Below, piece by piece: positions 1 through 8,047 of a stretch of 40,164 nt of DNA. Where the stretch lies: positions 1 through 40,164 of the forward strand of contig NZ_JAQYWQ010000065.1 in NCBI RefSeq assembly GCF_029379315.1. The letters run 5' to 3'. The notes beneath the pieces are model-generated. The model did no database searches, was not told where the DNA came from, and saw nothing but the letters and a program-made list of their open reading frames with translations. Made by a program: the position numbers and the translations under genes. The stretch's first letter is position 1. Every line of letters starts with the position of its first letter. Source of the DNA: Nostoc sp. S13. Lineage in GTDB: Bacteria; Cyanobacteriota; Cyanobacteriia; Cyanobacteriales; Nostocaceae.

Positions 1-1112
1 GGGTTAAATGTCTGGTTTGCAGCTTGCTGTAATGGTTCAACTCCTAAAGTTGGAGGTGATGCAAGTTGACCCAAGACATTATCATTATTCGTTGTTTCAA
101 TATTTGGTATTATCAAGTTAAATGTTTGGTTTGTAGCTTGCTGTAATGATTCAACTTCTGAAGTTGGAGTTAATCCTGTTTGCTCAGAAACATTATTCGT
201 TGTTTCAATATTTGCTACAGTCGGGTTAAATGTCTGGTTTGCAGCTTGCTGTAATGGTTCAACTTCTAAAGTTGGAGGTGATGCTATTTGCTCAGAAACA
301 GGTGCCGTTGTTTCAATATTTGGTATTGTCGAGTTAAATGTTTGGTTTGTAGCTTGTTGTAATGGTTCAACTTCTGAAGTTGTAGTTAATGCTGTTTGCT
401 CAAAAATAGGTGTCGTTGGTTCAATATTTTGTACAGTCGGGTTAAACTGGTTTGAAGCTTGTTGTAATGGTACAACTTCTGAAGTTTGAAATGGTACTGT
501 TTGCTCATAAATTGGTATCGTTGTTTCTAAATTCCGTGTGCTTGGGTCATTGTTTTGGTTTGAAGCTTGCTGTAATGGTACAACTTCATGTTTACCCTTT
601 TTATTCGTCTTGGAGGATTTGGTTGTTTTTTGAGGTTGAGCTTTAGAATCTGATGTCGGTTTGGATTTTGTTTTTCTCTGAGATTTCGGTTGATTGTTTG
701 CTTTTTTACCTAGAGGTATATCTAAATCACCTAAATTATTTGAACTTAATGTCTCCGCTAGTTCATTGTTATTAACACTGCTGTGATTGGGAACTAACAA
801 TGCCTCAGTACTATTAACACTGATGTCCTCGTTTTGATAATAGCTTTCTAGTTCGGGAAATAAATCAATATTTTCATCACTATCATTCGAGTAATTCAAA
901 TTTGCTAAAGAATCGGTATTTACAAATTTATTGTTTTGATGACGCGGCAATAAAAATTTTGATGTAGTTAGCGGTGTGTGATTAGCAATTGGATAAGTGG
1001 AATTACTGAGACTATGATTAGATTCTTGCCTCAAAGTTAATCTATTGGGTTGGGATAAAGATTCACTTAAGCCGAGTCTATTAACTTTACTTACCAATGG
1101 TTGAATATCCAT
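1..1112 (-). CDS. Repeat-rich disordered protein of the CIS locus (partial, C-terminus outside window)
   Basis: An open minus-strand frame runs from ATG at 1112 to the left edge (370 codons, no stop), so the gene is partial. Residues 1-135 are low-complexity and Asn/Ser-rich. Residues about 136-175 are strongly basic (many Lys with Gln, Ser, Thr). From about residue 175 on there are at least six degenerate units of 35-38 residues built on PLQQA(A/S/T)NQ followed by IETT and a Ser-Glu-Gln core. No signal peptide, TM segment or catalytic motif is visible. It starts 17 bp after the minus-strand tube gene and is probably co-transcribed with it, which suggests a structural, linker or effector-type CIS component. 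I do not recognise a family. The repeats mark it as a real coding region, because the frame stays open through every unit although unit lengths vary by multiples of 3. Confidence 0.7.
   Translation of the reverse strand, partial: MDIQPLVSKVNRLGLSESLSQPNRLTLRQESNHSLSNSTYPIANHTPLTTSKFLLPRHQNNKFVNTDSLANLNYSNDSDENIDLFPELESYYQNEDISVNSTEALLVPNHSSVNNNELAETLSSNNLGDLDIPLGKKANNQPKSQRKTKSKPTSDSKAQPQKTTKSSKTNKKGKHEVVPLQQASNQNNDPSTRNLETTIPIYEQTVPFQTSEVVPLQQASNQFNPTVQNIEPTTPIFEQTALTTTSEVEPLQQATNQTFNSTIPNIETTAPVSEQIASPPTLEVEPLQQAANQTFNPTVANIETTNNVSEQTGLTPTSEVESLQQATNQTFNLIIPNIETTNNDNVLGQLASPPTLGVEPLQQAANQTFN
3..590 (-). repeat. Tandem ~108-bp repeats (about six units) inside the partial CDS
   Basis: A conserved block decoding to QQA(A/T/S)NQ recurs. 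Its Gln codons start near 12, 126, 234, 342, 447 and 555, giving spacings of 114, 108, 108, 105 and 108 bp, all multiples of three. The units are diverged at DNA level, so this is an old protein repeat and not a recent duplication. The array may continue past the left edge. Confidence 0.85.
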
Positions 1113-1129
1113 ATAGTTTTATTTTGGTA

Positions 1130-1657
1130 TTACTTAGACTCAAAGAATCCTGATTTCATCCGTGTTGACTCGTTACCCCCACCTTTTTCTTTCCCAAATT
1201 GTAAACCTTCATAAGCTAAAGTTAATTCCTCAATTGCTGCTGCATTTCCGTCTGCTTGCAATGCAGGCGCCTTCCATCCAATAGGAACAGCACCAATAAG
1301 TGTCCAACTCATCATCGTTTCACCAGCTTGATTAAAAACCAAAATATTTACATTGCGTCGAGATGTTTTTCCCTGTTCATCAAAAACTTCACTTATCCAG
1401 TTCCAAAAACCTGGATGGTCAGTAACACCGCGCTTCAATGTCACGTCATTAAACTCAACATGTCCCAAATACACCCTTTGTTGGTCGTTAACACCTCCTT
1501 CTGGAATGACCTTTTTTTGAATTTGGGCGCCTAGTCCTGAACACTCAGTGAAAGACGCAGCGATGGAGCTTTCGATCTCGATATAAAACCGATTAGTTGT
1601 AACATAATTTAGTTCGTGAGTAACGTTGCTATTATTACTATCTGGCATCAAAACCAC
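1130..1657 (-). CDS. CIS/phage-like tail tube protein (third tube paralog)
   Basis: This 175-aa protein belongs to the contractile-tail tube family (T4 gp19-like). It shows the family pattern of an N-terminal RFYIEIESS strand, a CSGLGAQ segment, VTLKRGVTDHPGFWNWISEV in the middle (compare ITLRRGMTNSVDFWNWFDKV in the plus-strand tube protein at 10288), and a C-terminal strand pair ending EELTLAYEGLQF. Such proteins stack as hexameric rings to form the inner tube pushed out when the sheath contracts. The C-terminal tail of about 20 residues (KEKGGGNEST...) exceeds the usual fold. The gene overlaps the upstream 79-aa gene by 10 bp and lies 17 bp before the repeat protein. It sits on the opposite strand from the other two tube genes, so it may be a specialised ring, for example at the tip or base. 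Family assignment is firm; the specialised role is inferred. Confidence 0.85.
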   Translation of the reverse strand: MVLMPDSNNSNVTHELNYVTTNRFYIEIESSIAASFTECSGLGAQIQKKVIPEGGVNDQQRVYLGHVEFNDVTLKRGVTDHPGFWNWISEVFDEQGKTSRRNVNILVFNQAGETMMSWTLIGAVPIGWKAPALQADGNAAAIEELTLAYEGLQFGKEKGGGNESTRMKSGFFESK

Positions 1658-1887
1658 CTTTTTTGACCATAGTTATTTACTCTCTCTCGCTGATTACGAA
1701 TATCTTCAAGTAAAAGTTCGTACACTCGCTGAGTGAGTGTAGCTAATAATAGTGAATCTTTTAGACACCTTTCGGCATCTGTAGATACTCTGCTTGGATT
1801 AGATATTGCTGAAATACCAACATATCCCGCTGTACCACCAACGTCTCCAAGGGGCGTATAAAAGACTTCTCTTTTCTCTAAGTCCAT
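1648..1887 (-). CDS. Small 79-aa CIS-operon protein, unknown function
   Basis: A 79-aa ORF directly upstream of, and overlapping by 10 bp, the minus-strand tube gene. The N-terminal half carries a Gly-rich stretch (GDVGGTAGYVG) and an SNPSRVSTDAERC segment. The C-terminal half is predicted helical with LLLEDIRNQRERVNNYG and ends in KRWF. There is no signal peptide or TM segment. The translational coupling suggests a partner of the tube protein, such as a small assembly or capping factor, but I cannot name a family. The 334-bp gap upstream means it may have its own promoter. Confidence 0.7.
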   Translation of the reverse strand: MDLEKREVFYTPLGDVGGTAGYVGISAISNPSRVSTDAERCLKDSLLLATLTQRVYELLLEDIRNQRERVNNYGQKRWF

Positions 1888-2221
1888 AATTTTTGCTGTT
1901 CACATCGAAGCACTAATATTTATAGTTCAAGTGCTATTAAATCTAGGCTAAAGGGACAGCTTCAAAATCAAAACTAGCCAAAGGTCGAACTTATACCGAA
2001 TCAAAAATTTGCGATCGCAATCCACGTAAATATAATATCTGCTATCCAAAATATTTTATCAACTTTATAAGTAGGAAGTATGCAAAAATATTTATATAAT
2101 TAATTGCGATCGCAGAGGTTGTACGTTGGCGAAGCCTGCCATTAGGGCTTAGGATTCACTTTACAGCAGACATTGTATGTATATTTATTGCACTACTATT
2201 TGTCGTATTTATAGCTATTAA
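1888..2221. other. Intergenic region, 334 bp, no gene seen
   Basis: This gap splits the minus-strand CIS genes into two groups. It is AT-rich with two HIP1 octamers (2011-2018 and 2106-2113) and a stretch near 2119-2140 resembling a widespread cyanobacterial interspersed repeat (GTTGGCGAAGCCTGCC). No ORF with a plausible start is seen. It probably holds the promoter for the 1887-to-left operon and the 3' end of the FHA gene transcript. Confidence 0.5.
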
Positions 2222-2815
2222 TTACATCACTACTACCGTAAAAGTAACTAGACCATCTTGACCAAGCTGTAAAGAATCACCGTTGACTATGCGGTAATAT
2301 ACACCGGAATTAAGAAGATTACCGTTTAAATAAATACCATTTGTACTGGTATCAAGAATCATATAAGCATTTTGTGACCAGTCCCAAAATATACGGCCAT
2401 GGTGGCGAGAAACAACTCCTTCTTGGGGAATACCAGTTAGGTCAATTTCTGGTGGAGTTGGCATACTTTGACTTCTACGCCCGATTGAACCACCTTCGCC
2501 GGACAACTGAAACTCTCTGCCGGTATAGTGGACAAGTTTCAAAACTGGCAATCTTCGGGGAGGTACGGAGGGGGCAGGGTATGTTGGGTGTGAATATCCG
2601 CGCTCCTGGTTTTGTGCTACGTAAGGAGGAGGTTGATAACTTGGTTGTTCTGGTATTGCTTGTGGTTGAACTGATTGTGGGTTGGTTGGCTTACTTGGTG
2701 TAGGGGGAATTACATTACCTAAAGGAGTCGAACACCAAGGACACACCTTGGCATTGTTTGGCAAAGCACGATTAAAATATTCGCAGCTAGGATTAGGGCA
2801 CCGATTTGCAGGCAT
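2222..2815 (-). CDS. Zinc-ribbon + FHA domain protein
   Basis: A 197-aa protein. Residues 1-33 form a double-Cys zinc ribbon (C6, C11, C25, C28 in CPNPSCEYF...CPWC). Residues about 34-90 are a Pro/Gln-rich linker. Residues about 90-197 are an FHA phosphothreonine-binding domain with IGRRS, VSRHHGRI and TNGIYLNG motifs at the expected spacing. FHA domains read threonine phosphorylation and commonly pair with Hanks-type kinases, as in Fha/PpkA control of type VI secretion. Here the upstream neighbour is a kinase-fold protein whose end overlaps this gene's start by 23 bp, so the two are translationally coupled. That kinase fold looks inactive, so the phospho-ligand writer must be elsewhere or the FHA binds differently. 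No membrane segment is seen. Confidence 0.88.
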   Translation of the reverse strand: MPANRCPNPSCEYFNRALPNNAKVCPWCSTPLGNVIPPTPSKPTNPQSVQPQAIPEQPSYQPPPYVAQNQERGYSHPTYPAPSVPPRRLPVLKLVHYTGREFQLSGEGGSIGRRSQSMPTPPEIDLTGIPQEGVVSRHHGRIFWDWSQNAYMILDTSTNGIYLNGNLLNSGVYYRIVNGDSLQLGQDGLVTFTVVVM

Positions 2816-4931
2816 AATTTCTTATATCATTAGGCACAGGTTGTAAAGGGACAAGACCTGACTTAGTAAGTAAACACTGACCTTGACGGGTTATTAGCAT
2901 ATTAGCAAAAGTAGAACCTCCTGACTGGCGAGTATTGTCTTTAGGATACACTACATACAGTGGATAACCCAAAGGATAATTTGCTGTTCCATTTGGCTGA
3001 AATCTTGTAGTATCAAAATCTGGTCTATCGCAGAAGTCATCTGAAGGTTCAAGTGGTCTTTTTGTAGTGTGATCTAAAAACGGTTGAATCTTTTCGTTAT
3101 TATTGACTATTGCTAAGGGATAACCCGAACACTGGTTCCAAGTTTTACTAAAAATACTGAAACTTATAATACCAGTAGTCTGTCCGTTATTGTTTGCAGT
3201 ACTAATCTGTCTTTGGGTAATATCTGTGCTCTGGGTTCGAGTTTTGGCAATTTCATCAAATAAAGCTATATCCTGTGGATTGTTTTTAAGAACTAGCTTT
3301 TTGAATTGCTGTATCGCTTCTAGTTCAGTCGGGACATAAGGCTCAATTTTAAGACTCTGAACATTTTTGTTAATTTGGCTCCAGTCATTAATTCTGCCTG
3401 TATATATGTCACGTAGTTGTTCAAGAGAGATTTTTCCATCCAATGCTTTATGGAGACTAAAGCCGTTCCGACTAAATGCGACAAACACCAGTAAACCATC
3501 ATAAGCAACTTGCTTTGGATTCATATCAAGTGTAATGTTGTCGAATAAAGTCGTCATTGCAAAGTCTTTTGGAACTTTTTGCACTTCTTGCACTTCTTTT
3601 ATCGGTTGACTAATTTTTGCTATATCGCTAGACTGAATTGGTTTATAGATAAATGTTGCTTTTGCATCTGGGTTTGGATTGGTTAATATCTCGTTTAATT
3701 TCATTGTGTTATCAGGCGTCTGTCCCAAAATATAACTCCAGGTTCCATTTTGTTCTCCTGTATAAACAAATTTACCTGAAGATACGTTATCTACTTTAGA
3801 GAAATTTTGTACAAGTCCTTGCCATTTTAAGTATTGATCTTCATCTAGTTTGGAAAGCTGCCAAAAGTAATACCATATGATGCCTCCCAGCAATAGAAAA
3901 GCCAGCACTCCCAGCCATAACCAATATTTTTGAGGAAAGCGCTTTTTCTGTTCTTGAGAGTCAGAAGATGGTTGGAAATTATTGCTTTCACCGGGTTTAG
4001 GAAGTCTTAGCAGTTCTTGACGCGCAATTTCTGTACTTCCATAAGGAGTATTCAGAGAAAGCAGACGATAGAGAAACTGTTTTAAATAATTATCATTATC
4101 CGGCCATGCTTGATGGTCTTTAGGGTCAAGGTGCGTTTGGCCAACCCACAACTGAAACGCGACTAACCCTAAAGATTCTAAATCTTGCATATGCGTTTTA
4201 GCTGCGGGTTGAAGAATGCTAGAAGGAATAAACAGATTTTCCCAGATAGCGACATCACATAGATATGCTAGAAATCTTTCTTTATTTTCAACTTTAATTA
4301 ATACGCTATCTAAATTAATATTGCCATGCTCTAAACCTCGCTGTACATGATTCGAGGGGAAACGCAGCTTTTGGGTGTGTATAAATTCTAAAGTTTGTAG
4401 CACCTCACTCAATAACTCACGGACTTGACTCGGCGTCATTGCACCATTTTGCTTCAAATACTCTCTTAGTGTTTGGGATGGTTGTACGTCTTTAGTAATT
4501 AAATAACAGCGTTCTCCTTTTTCGGGACCAATAGCTTCCCAGGTTTGAATTAAGCGAAAGTTTTGAACTCGACCATCTGCTAAATCTATCCCCCCTATAC
4601 GTCTAAAGGTTTCCTTACGTTGAAATGTCTCATCTTCGTTAAAAGTACGACTAGGTAATAAGTACTCTTTAATAATTACTGGCTGTTTGTCTTTTAGCTG
4701 TATACCCGAATATAAACGTCCAAACCCTCGTACACCGAGAAACTTTGTCACCTGATAGCTGCCTCTATACCCTTTAATTTCACTTTCATCGGGTAAAAGT
4801 GCCGGAAAACCACACTCAAAACAAAACTTAGCGCCTTTAACTTCCTGCAAAGTTTCTATTATGTTCTCGCAATCCAAGGGAGCATTGTAAGAACAGGGGT
4901 ACTCTTTATAAAATAATTCAGTAGAAGACAT
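2793..4931 (-). CDS. Pseudokinase - TM - phosphate-binding-like (PstS/PBP) fusion
   Basis: A 712-aa fusion. Residues 1-48 form a zinc-ribbon-like element (two spaced Cys, then FCFECGFP). Residues about 59-300 have a Hanks-type kinase fold with a Gly loop (GVRGFGRLYSG, 66-76) and the ATP Lys (IIKEY, K88). The catalytic HRDxKPxN is HGNINLDS (202-209) and DFG is DVA (226-228), so phosphotransfer is unlikely. One TM helix spans about 336-357. Residues about 400-712 match PstS/PBP-like ligand-binding proteins (LVFVAFSRNG, ISLEQLRDIYTGRINDWSQI, GYPLYVVYPK). The expected topology is kinase fold in the cytoplasm and binding domain across the membrane (periplasm or thylakoid lumen). It sits 23 bp after a response regulator and overlaps the zinc-ribbon/FHA gene, pointing to a signalling unit for the CIS. 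Domains are clear; ligand and output are inferred. Confidence 0.88.
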   Translation of the reverse strand: MSSTELFYKEYPCSYNAPLDCENIIETLQEVKGAKFCFECGFPALLPDESEIKGYRGSYQVTKFLGVRGFGRLYSGIQLKDKQPVIIKEYLLPSRTFNEDETFQRKETFRRIGGIDLADGRVQNFRLIQTWEAIGPEKGERCYLITKDVQPSQTLREYLKQNGAMTPSQVRELLSEVLQTLEFIHTQKLRFPSNHVQRGLEHGNINLDSVLIKVENKERFLAYLCDVAIWENLFIPSSILQPAAKTHMQDLESLGLVAFQLWVGQTHLDPKDHQAWPDNDNYLKQFLYRLLSLNTPYGSTEIARQELLRLPKPGESNNFQPSSDSQEQKKRFPQKYWLWLGVLAFLLLGGIIWYYFWQLSKLDEDQYLKWQGLVQNFSKVDNVSSGKFVYTGEQNGTWSYILGQTPDNTMKLNEILTNPNPDAKATFIYKPIQSSDIAKISQPIKEVQEVQKVPKDFAMTTLFDNITLDMNPKQVAYDGLLVFVAFSRNGFSLHKALDGKISLEQLRDIYTGRINDWSQINKNVQSLKIEPYVPTELEAIQQFKKLVLKNNPQDIALFDEIAKTRTQSTDITQRQISTANNNGQTTGIISFSIFSKTWNQCSGYPLAIVNNNEKIQPFLDHTTKRPLEPSDDFCDRPDFDTTRFQPNGTANYPLGYPLYVVYPKDNTRQSGGSTFANMLITRQGQCLLTKSGLVPLQPVPNDIRNYACKSVP

Positions 4932-4954
4932 AATATAATGTCAGTTAATTAATA

Positions 4955-5629
4955 CTAAGCTTGAACCAGTCCTAATTTGATAGCAGCGACAATTGCCTGA
5001 GTCCTACTACTAACTCCCAATTTCTCAAAAATATTGGTCAGATGAGCTTTGACTGTGGCAACAGTCACATACAGATTTTTGGCGATTTCTTCGTTTGAGG
5101 TGCCTTGAGTCAACAATTGTAAAACTTCTTGTTCTCTTTGAGTTAAATGTAACTGCGAAGATGCTTTATAGACCGAACTCACATTTTCTTGAAAACATCG
5201 GAAAAAACCACTTGCCGCTTCCGGTGGCAAATAAATTTCTGACTTAAGTACCGTATTAATTGCATCACAAAGCTGATTTGCCACACGACTTTTAAAAACA
5301 TAGCCAGCCGCGCCTTTTTGCATAGCTTGAAAAATCCACTTATCTTCTTGGTGGGCAGACAAAACCAAAATCTTACCATAGTAAGAAATGTCTTTCAACC
5401 GTTCCATAGCTGTCATTCCATCACTATTAACCAATTCCAAATCGAGCAAAATTAGATCGGGACTCTTTTGAACCGCTAATTTCACAACCTGCTCAACACA
5501 ATCTGCTTCACCGATAACATTCAGAGGTAATGAAGCACTAGTACTATAAAAATTCAAGAGAGTTCGTAATCCTTGACGAAAACGTTCTTCATCATCTACT
5601 AGTAAAATCGAAATTTGTTTATTGTTCAT
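4955..5629 (-). CDS. NarL/LuxR-type response regulator
   Basis: A 224-aa protein. The N-terminal receiver domain has the acidic pair D12/D13 (LLVDDEE), the phospho-acceptor D63 (DLILLDLEL) and a conserved switch and Lys region (ILVLSAHQ, GYVFKS). The C-terminal LuxR-type helix-turn-helix lies at about 158-222 (LTQREQEVLQLL...NEEIAKNLYVTVATVKAHLTNIFEKLGV). It is a DNA-binding regulator activated by phosphorylation. The histidine kinase encoded 100 bp upstream is the obvious partner. Its place at the head of the CIS signalling operon makes the 6864-7093 divergent spacer a likely target. Confidence 0.93.
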   Translation of the reverse strand: MNNKQISILLVDDEERFRQGLRTLLNFYSTSASLPLNVIGEADCVEQVVKLAVQKSPDLILLDLELVNSDGMTAMERLKDISYYGKILVLSAHQEDKWIFQAMQKGAAGYVFKSRVANQLCDAINTVLKSEIYLPPEAASGFFRCFQENVSSVYKASSQLHLTQREQEVLQLLTQGTSNEEIAKNLYVTVATVKAHLTNIFEKLGVSSRTQAIVAAIKLGLVQA

Positions 5630-5729
5630 AATCTTTTCATTTAGTGATGGTGCGGGTAAGGATGCCCACTTTACAAGAGTTTAATACAATGAGTAATCTT
5701 GTCGGATGGGCGCGATCGCGCCCGTCCTA

Positions 5730-6863
5730 TTAATATTTCTTTTTAGTAGGTAAAATCAAACAAAACTGTGCCCCTCTTCCTGGTAAATTATCTGCCCAAA
5801 GATTTCCACAATGGTCTAATACGATTTTTTTAGCTATAGTTAGACCCAATCCTGTACCACCAGGGCGCAGCGAATAAAACGGATTGAAAATTTTTTGCAT
5901 ATCTAAGGGTGAAATTCCTTGCCCTTGGTCTGAAATTTTAATTAATATTTCTTCGTGAAAAGCCTGCCAACTAAAGGTAATCGCGCCGCAATTAGGGCTG
6001 AAGTGAATTGCATTACTAAGTAAATTATCAAAAACTTGCTTCATCTGTAACTTATCTAAAGGTAATGTAGCAGATGTATCAGGAATGCTAACTTTTAATT
6101 GTTTTTGATCAATTAACGGTTGAAAGTATTTTATACTTTCGTCTACTAAAGTTCTAAGGTCTTGAGGAATTATTTTTAAATTTGACTCTTGACCACAGGA
6201 AATTATATCGGTTAGATTGGTATCTAAATCATTCACGCTCTCGCAAATGACTGCTGCTTGCTCTTGCCAAGAATTATCTTGTAAGCCCAAAAATAAATTG
6301 TGTGCGTAAAGTTTTACTAAAGCGATATTATTCCGCAATTGATGACCGACTTTGTGAAGTAGATGTTCTAATATCTCAGTCTTAGACTTTTGTTGCAAAT
6401 TTTCTGAGCATATATCTATATATTTACTGAGCATTTGGGCTGCATTTTTGACGTAATCCCGCGATTTTGCCGAAAGAGGTGCGTGAGTGATTACTTGAAT
6501 ATATTCTGGCTTTTGATTTTTATAGCCGATAGGACAGATGTAAGAAAAAGATTCTGGAAACTGAGTAAGTTTAAATTCATGTACGTTCCAAACATGGGGA
6601 AAATCAGTTAACCAAGCTTCCGACCGTAAATATGCTATCTCTCGTTGAGAAAAGCGAGGTTGATTATCTGCGTATTCAATTGTTTCTTGAAGTTTTTTTA
6701 GTAACTGCTCGTAGTAAACTATACGTACAAAAACAATCGACGAATGAAAGGTAAGTTGTTTTGCTTGTAGCCCAATAAAAGTTTCTGTAACAAGTGCGTG
6801 TGAATCATCGCAGTTACTTTTTTCTTTTTCAAGAGAGAAGCTGACGGTCATTGCTTTACTCAC
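5730..6863 (-). CDS. Soluble sensor histidine kinase
   Basis: A 377-aa protein. The H-box has H174 in KVGHQLRNNIALVK, the N-box is FDNLLSNAIHF, G1 is SDQGQGI, and the G2 loop is GGTGLGLTIAKKI, so the catalytic core is complete. The N-terminal 150 residues have no TM segment or signal peptide and look like a divergent cytoplasmic sensory domain that I cannot name. The H-box is a variant (HQLRNN rather than HELRTP). It is the first gene of the leftward signalling operon, and the response regulator follows after 100 bp. An internal Met four codons downstream (6851) is an alternative start. The CIS genes diverge from its 5' side, which suggests it controls them. Confidence 0.9.
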   Translation of the reverse strand: MSKAMTVSFSLEKEKSNCDDSHALVTETFIGLQAKQLTFHSSIVFVRIVYYEQLLKKLQETIEYADNQPRFSQREIAYLRSEAWLTDFPHVWNVHEFKLTQFPESFSYICPIGYKNQKPEYIQVITHAPLSAKSRDYVKNAAQMLSKYIDICSENLQQKSKTEILEHLLHKVGHQLRNNIALVKLYAHNLFLGLQDNSWQEQAAVICESVNDLDTNLTDIISCGQESNLKIIPQDLRTLVDESIKYFQPLIDQKQLKVSIPDTSATLPLDKLQMKQVFDNLLSNAIHFSPNCGAITFSWQAFHEEILIKISDQGQGISPLDMQKIFNPFYSLRPGGTGLGLTIAKKIVLDHCGNLWADNLPGRGAQFCLILPTKKKY

Positions 6864-7093
6864 TTTTACATTAGATATTGGTTTCCCTGTTACTTTTAAT
6901 TACTAAATAATTACGTCAGGTTACGCAGCAAATAGCAGTATTATTAATATTTGTTCATATTTCTTAATATTTCGTAAGTGTTTTAGAGTTTGGATGAAAT
7001 CTCGACAAAAGTCTAATTACTACAAGAGTTTGCATTCATATAACCTAGATATATCTGAGAAATGTTAGTGGCAAGTATGGACATCATGCTTAG
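6864..7093. promoter_or_regulatory. Divergent promoter region between CIS structural and signalling operons
   Basis: A 230-bp AT-rich spacer lies between divergently transcribed genes. It holds repeated TTAATATTT/TCATATTTC blocks around 6938-6975, a plausible promoter or operator region. I see no convincing sigma-70 pair to pin a start. Function is inferred from position. Confidence 0.5.
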
Positions 7094-7966
7094 ATGATTA
7101 TTTTTATTATTCAAACCTTAGCAGGAATTCTGGCTGGAGGAACATCGCTTTCTAGTACGGAGCAAATTGAGTTTAGTCATCCGAGTAATCGTAAAGAAGA
7201 AGGTGGAGGACCGATTCTCAATTTGTACGTTTATGACATTCGTGAGAGTAAGCAAATCCAACATTCGGGAAGGCAAGTTGAACGCAAGCTGACACAAGCT
7301 TTGCAACCTGCTTCTGTGAATTGGTCTCCGACCTGGTTTGATGTTTCTATGCTACTAACGGCTTGGGATCGAACGGCTTTAGGTGAACATTATCTGCTTT
7401 CGCAAGCTTTAGGTCTACTACTGCGCCACCGTGCCCTCAAGGAAGAGTTTTTGGTTCCCGAATTGCGGGGTTATGGAAATTTGAATATGACGGTTGCTGT
7501 AGAACCGCAAATCGAAGCCGGGTCTTTGTGGAGTGCGCTAACTATCGCTTTACGTCCAGCTTTGTATTTGATGGTGACAGTTCCTGTGGAGCCGCAAGTA
7601 TCTTTAGTGTCTTTAGTTTGGCAACGAACGATCGCACTGCAAAATAATTTTCAACCTGAACTTGAACTTGAAAATGGAAGTGTTCATCGAAATGGAAGTA
7701 TTGAAAGTTTCACCAAGCGGGTAGTAGTCGCAGGTATAGTCAAAAATGCTGTTACCAATTTACCGATGAAGGAAGTAAAAGTTAAGGTGATCGGAATGGA
7801 AAAATCAGCTACTACCAATAAGGAGGGGTTGTTTTACTTTGAAGACCTTCGTAATGGTAACTACCTATTACAAATCAACAGTCCGGGATATTTGCCCCGT
7901 GAAGTCAATGCATTGGTAGATGGTTTAAGCTGTACCTTCAAAGAAATCTCGTTAAATCCCGCTTAG
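7094..7966 (+). CDS. Pvc16-type CIS protein with carboxypeptidase-regulatory-like C-terminal domain
   Basis: A 290-aa protein. Residues 1-175 match the Pvc16/Afp16 N-terminal family (DUF4255), with an N-terminal helix, NLYVYDIRES, WFDVSMLLTAW and EHYLLSQALGLLLRHR. Family members act as tail-terminator or cap proteins that finish sheath and tube length. Residues about 216-290 form a beta-sandwich of the carboxypeptidase-regulatory-like/PEGA type (VAGIVKNAVTNLPM...TTNKEGLFYFEDLRNGNYLLQI...PGY). This fusion is common in CIS clusters. It is the first gene of the rightward CIS operon, followed after 81 bp by the sheath gene. The ATG at 7094 fits the family N-terminus; the upstream ATG at 7087 is followed by an in-frame stop. 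Confidence 0.87.
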   Translation: MIIFIIQTLAGILAGGTSLSSTEQIEFSHPSNRKEEGGGPILNLYVYDIRESKQIQHSGRQVERKLTQALQPASVNWSPTWFDVSMLLTAWDRTALGEHYLLSQALGLLLRHRALKEEFLVPELRGYGNLNMTVAVEPQIEAGSLWSALTIALRPALYLMVTVPVEPQVSLVSLVWQRTIALQNNFQPELELENGSVHRNGSIESFTKRVVVAGIVKNAVTNLPMKEVKVKVIGMEKSATTNKEGLFYFEDLRNGNYLLQINSPGYLPREVNALVDGLSCTFKEISLNPA

Positions 7967-8016
7967 AGACGCAAAATTTTGCATAAAGACGCGATATATC
8001 GCGTCTTTACGAATTG
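7967..8016. repeat. Interspersed palindromic repeats (GCGTCTTTAC type)
   Basis: Directly after the Pvc16-type stop codon there are two overlapping palindromic elements. One is GACGCAAAATTTTGC at about 7969-7983 and the other is GACGCGATATATCGCGTC at 7989-8006. Related copies occur at 11190-11213, 16008-16022, 23711-23722 (one arm) and 34021-34050. This is a dispersed family seen in filamentous cyanobacteria. It could form an RNA hairpin between the first gene and the sheath gene. Confidence 0.7.
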
Positions 8017-8047
8017 TTGATTAAATTTTTATATTTGAGGTATTTTC

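Noticed and set aside
3..590. Regularly spaced repeats that could suggest a CRISPR array
   Set aside because: Units are about 108 bp, diverged, and keep one open minus-strand frame with codon-size spacing; there are no short identical repeats with unique spacers.
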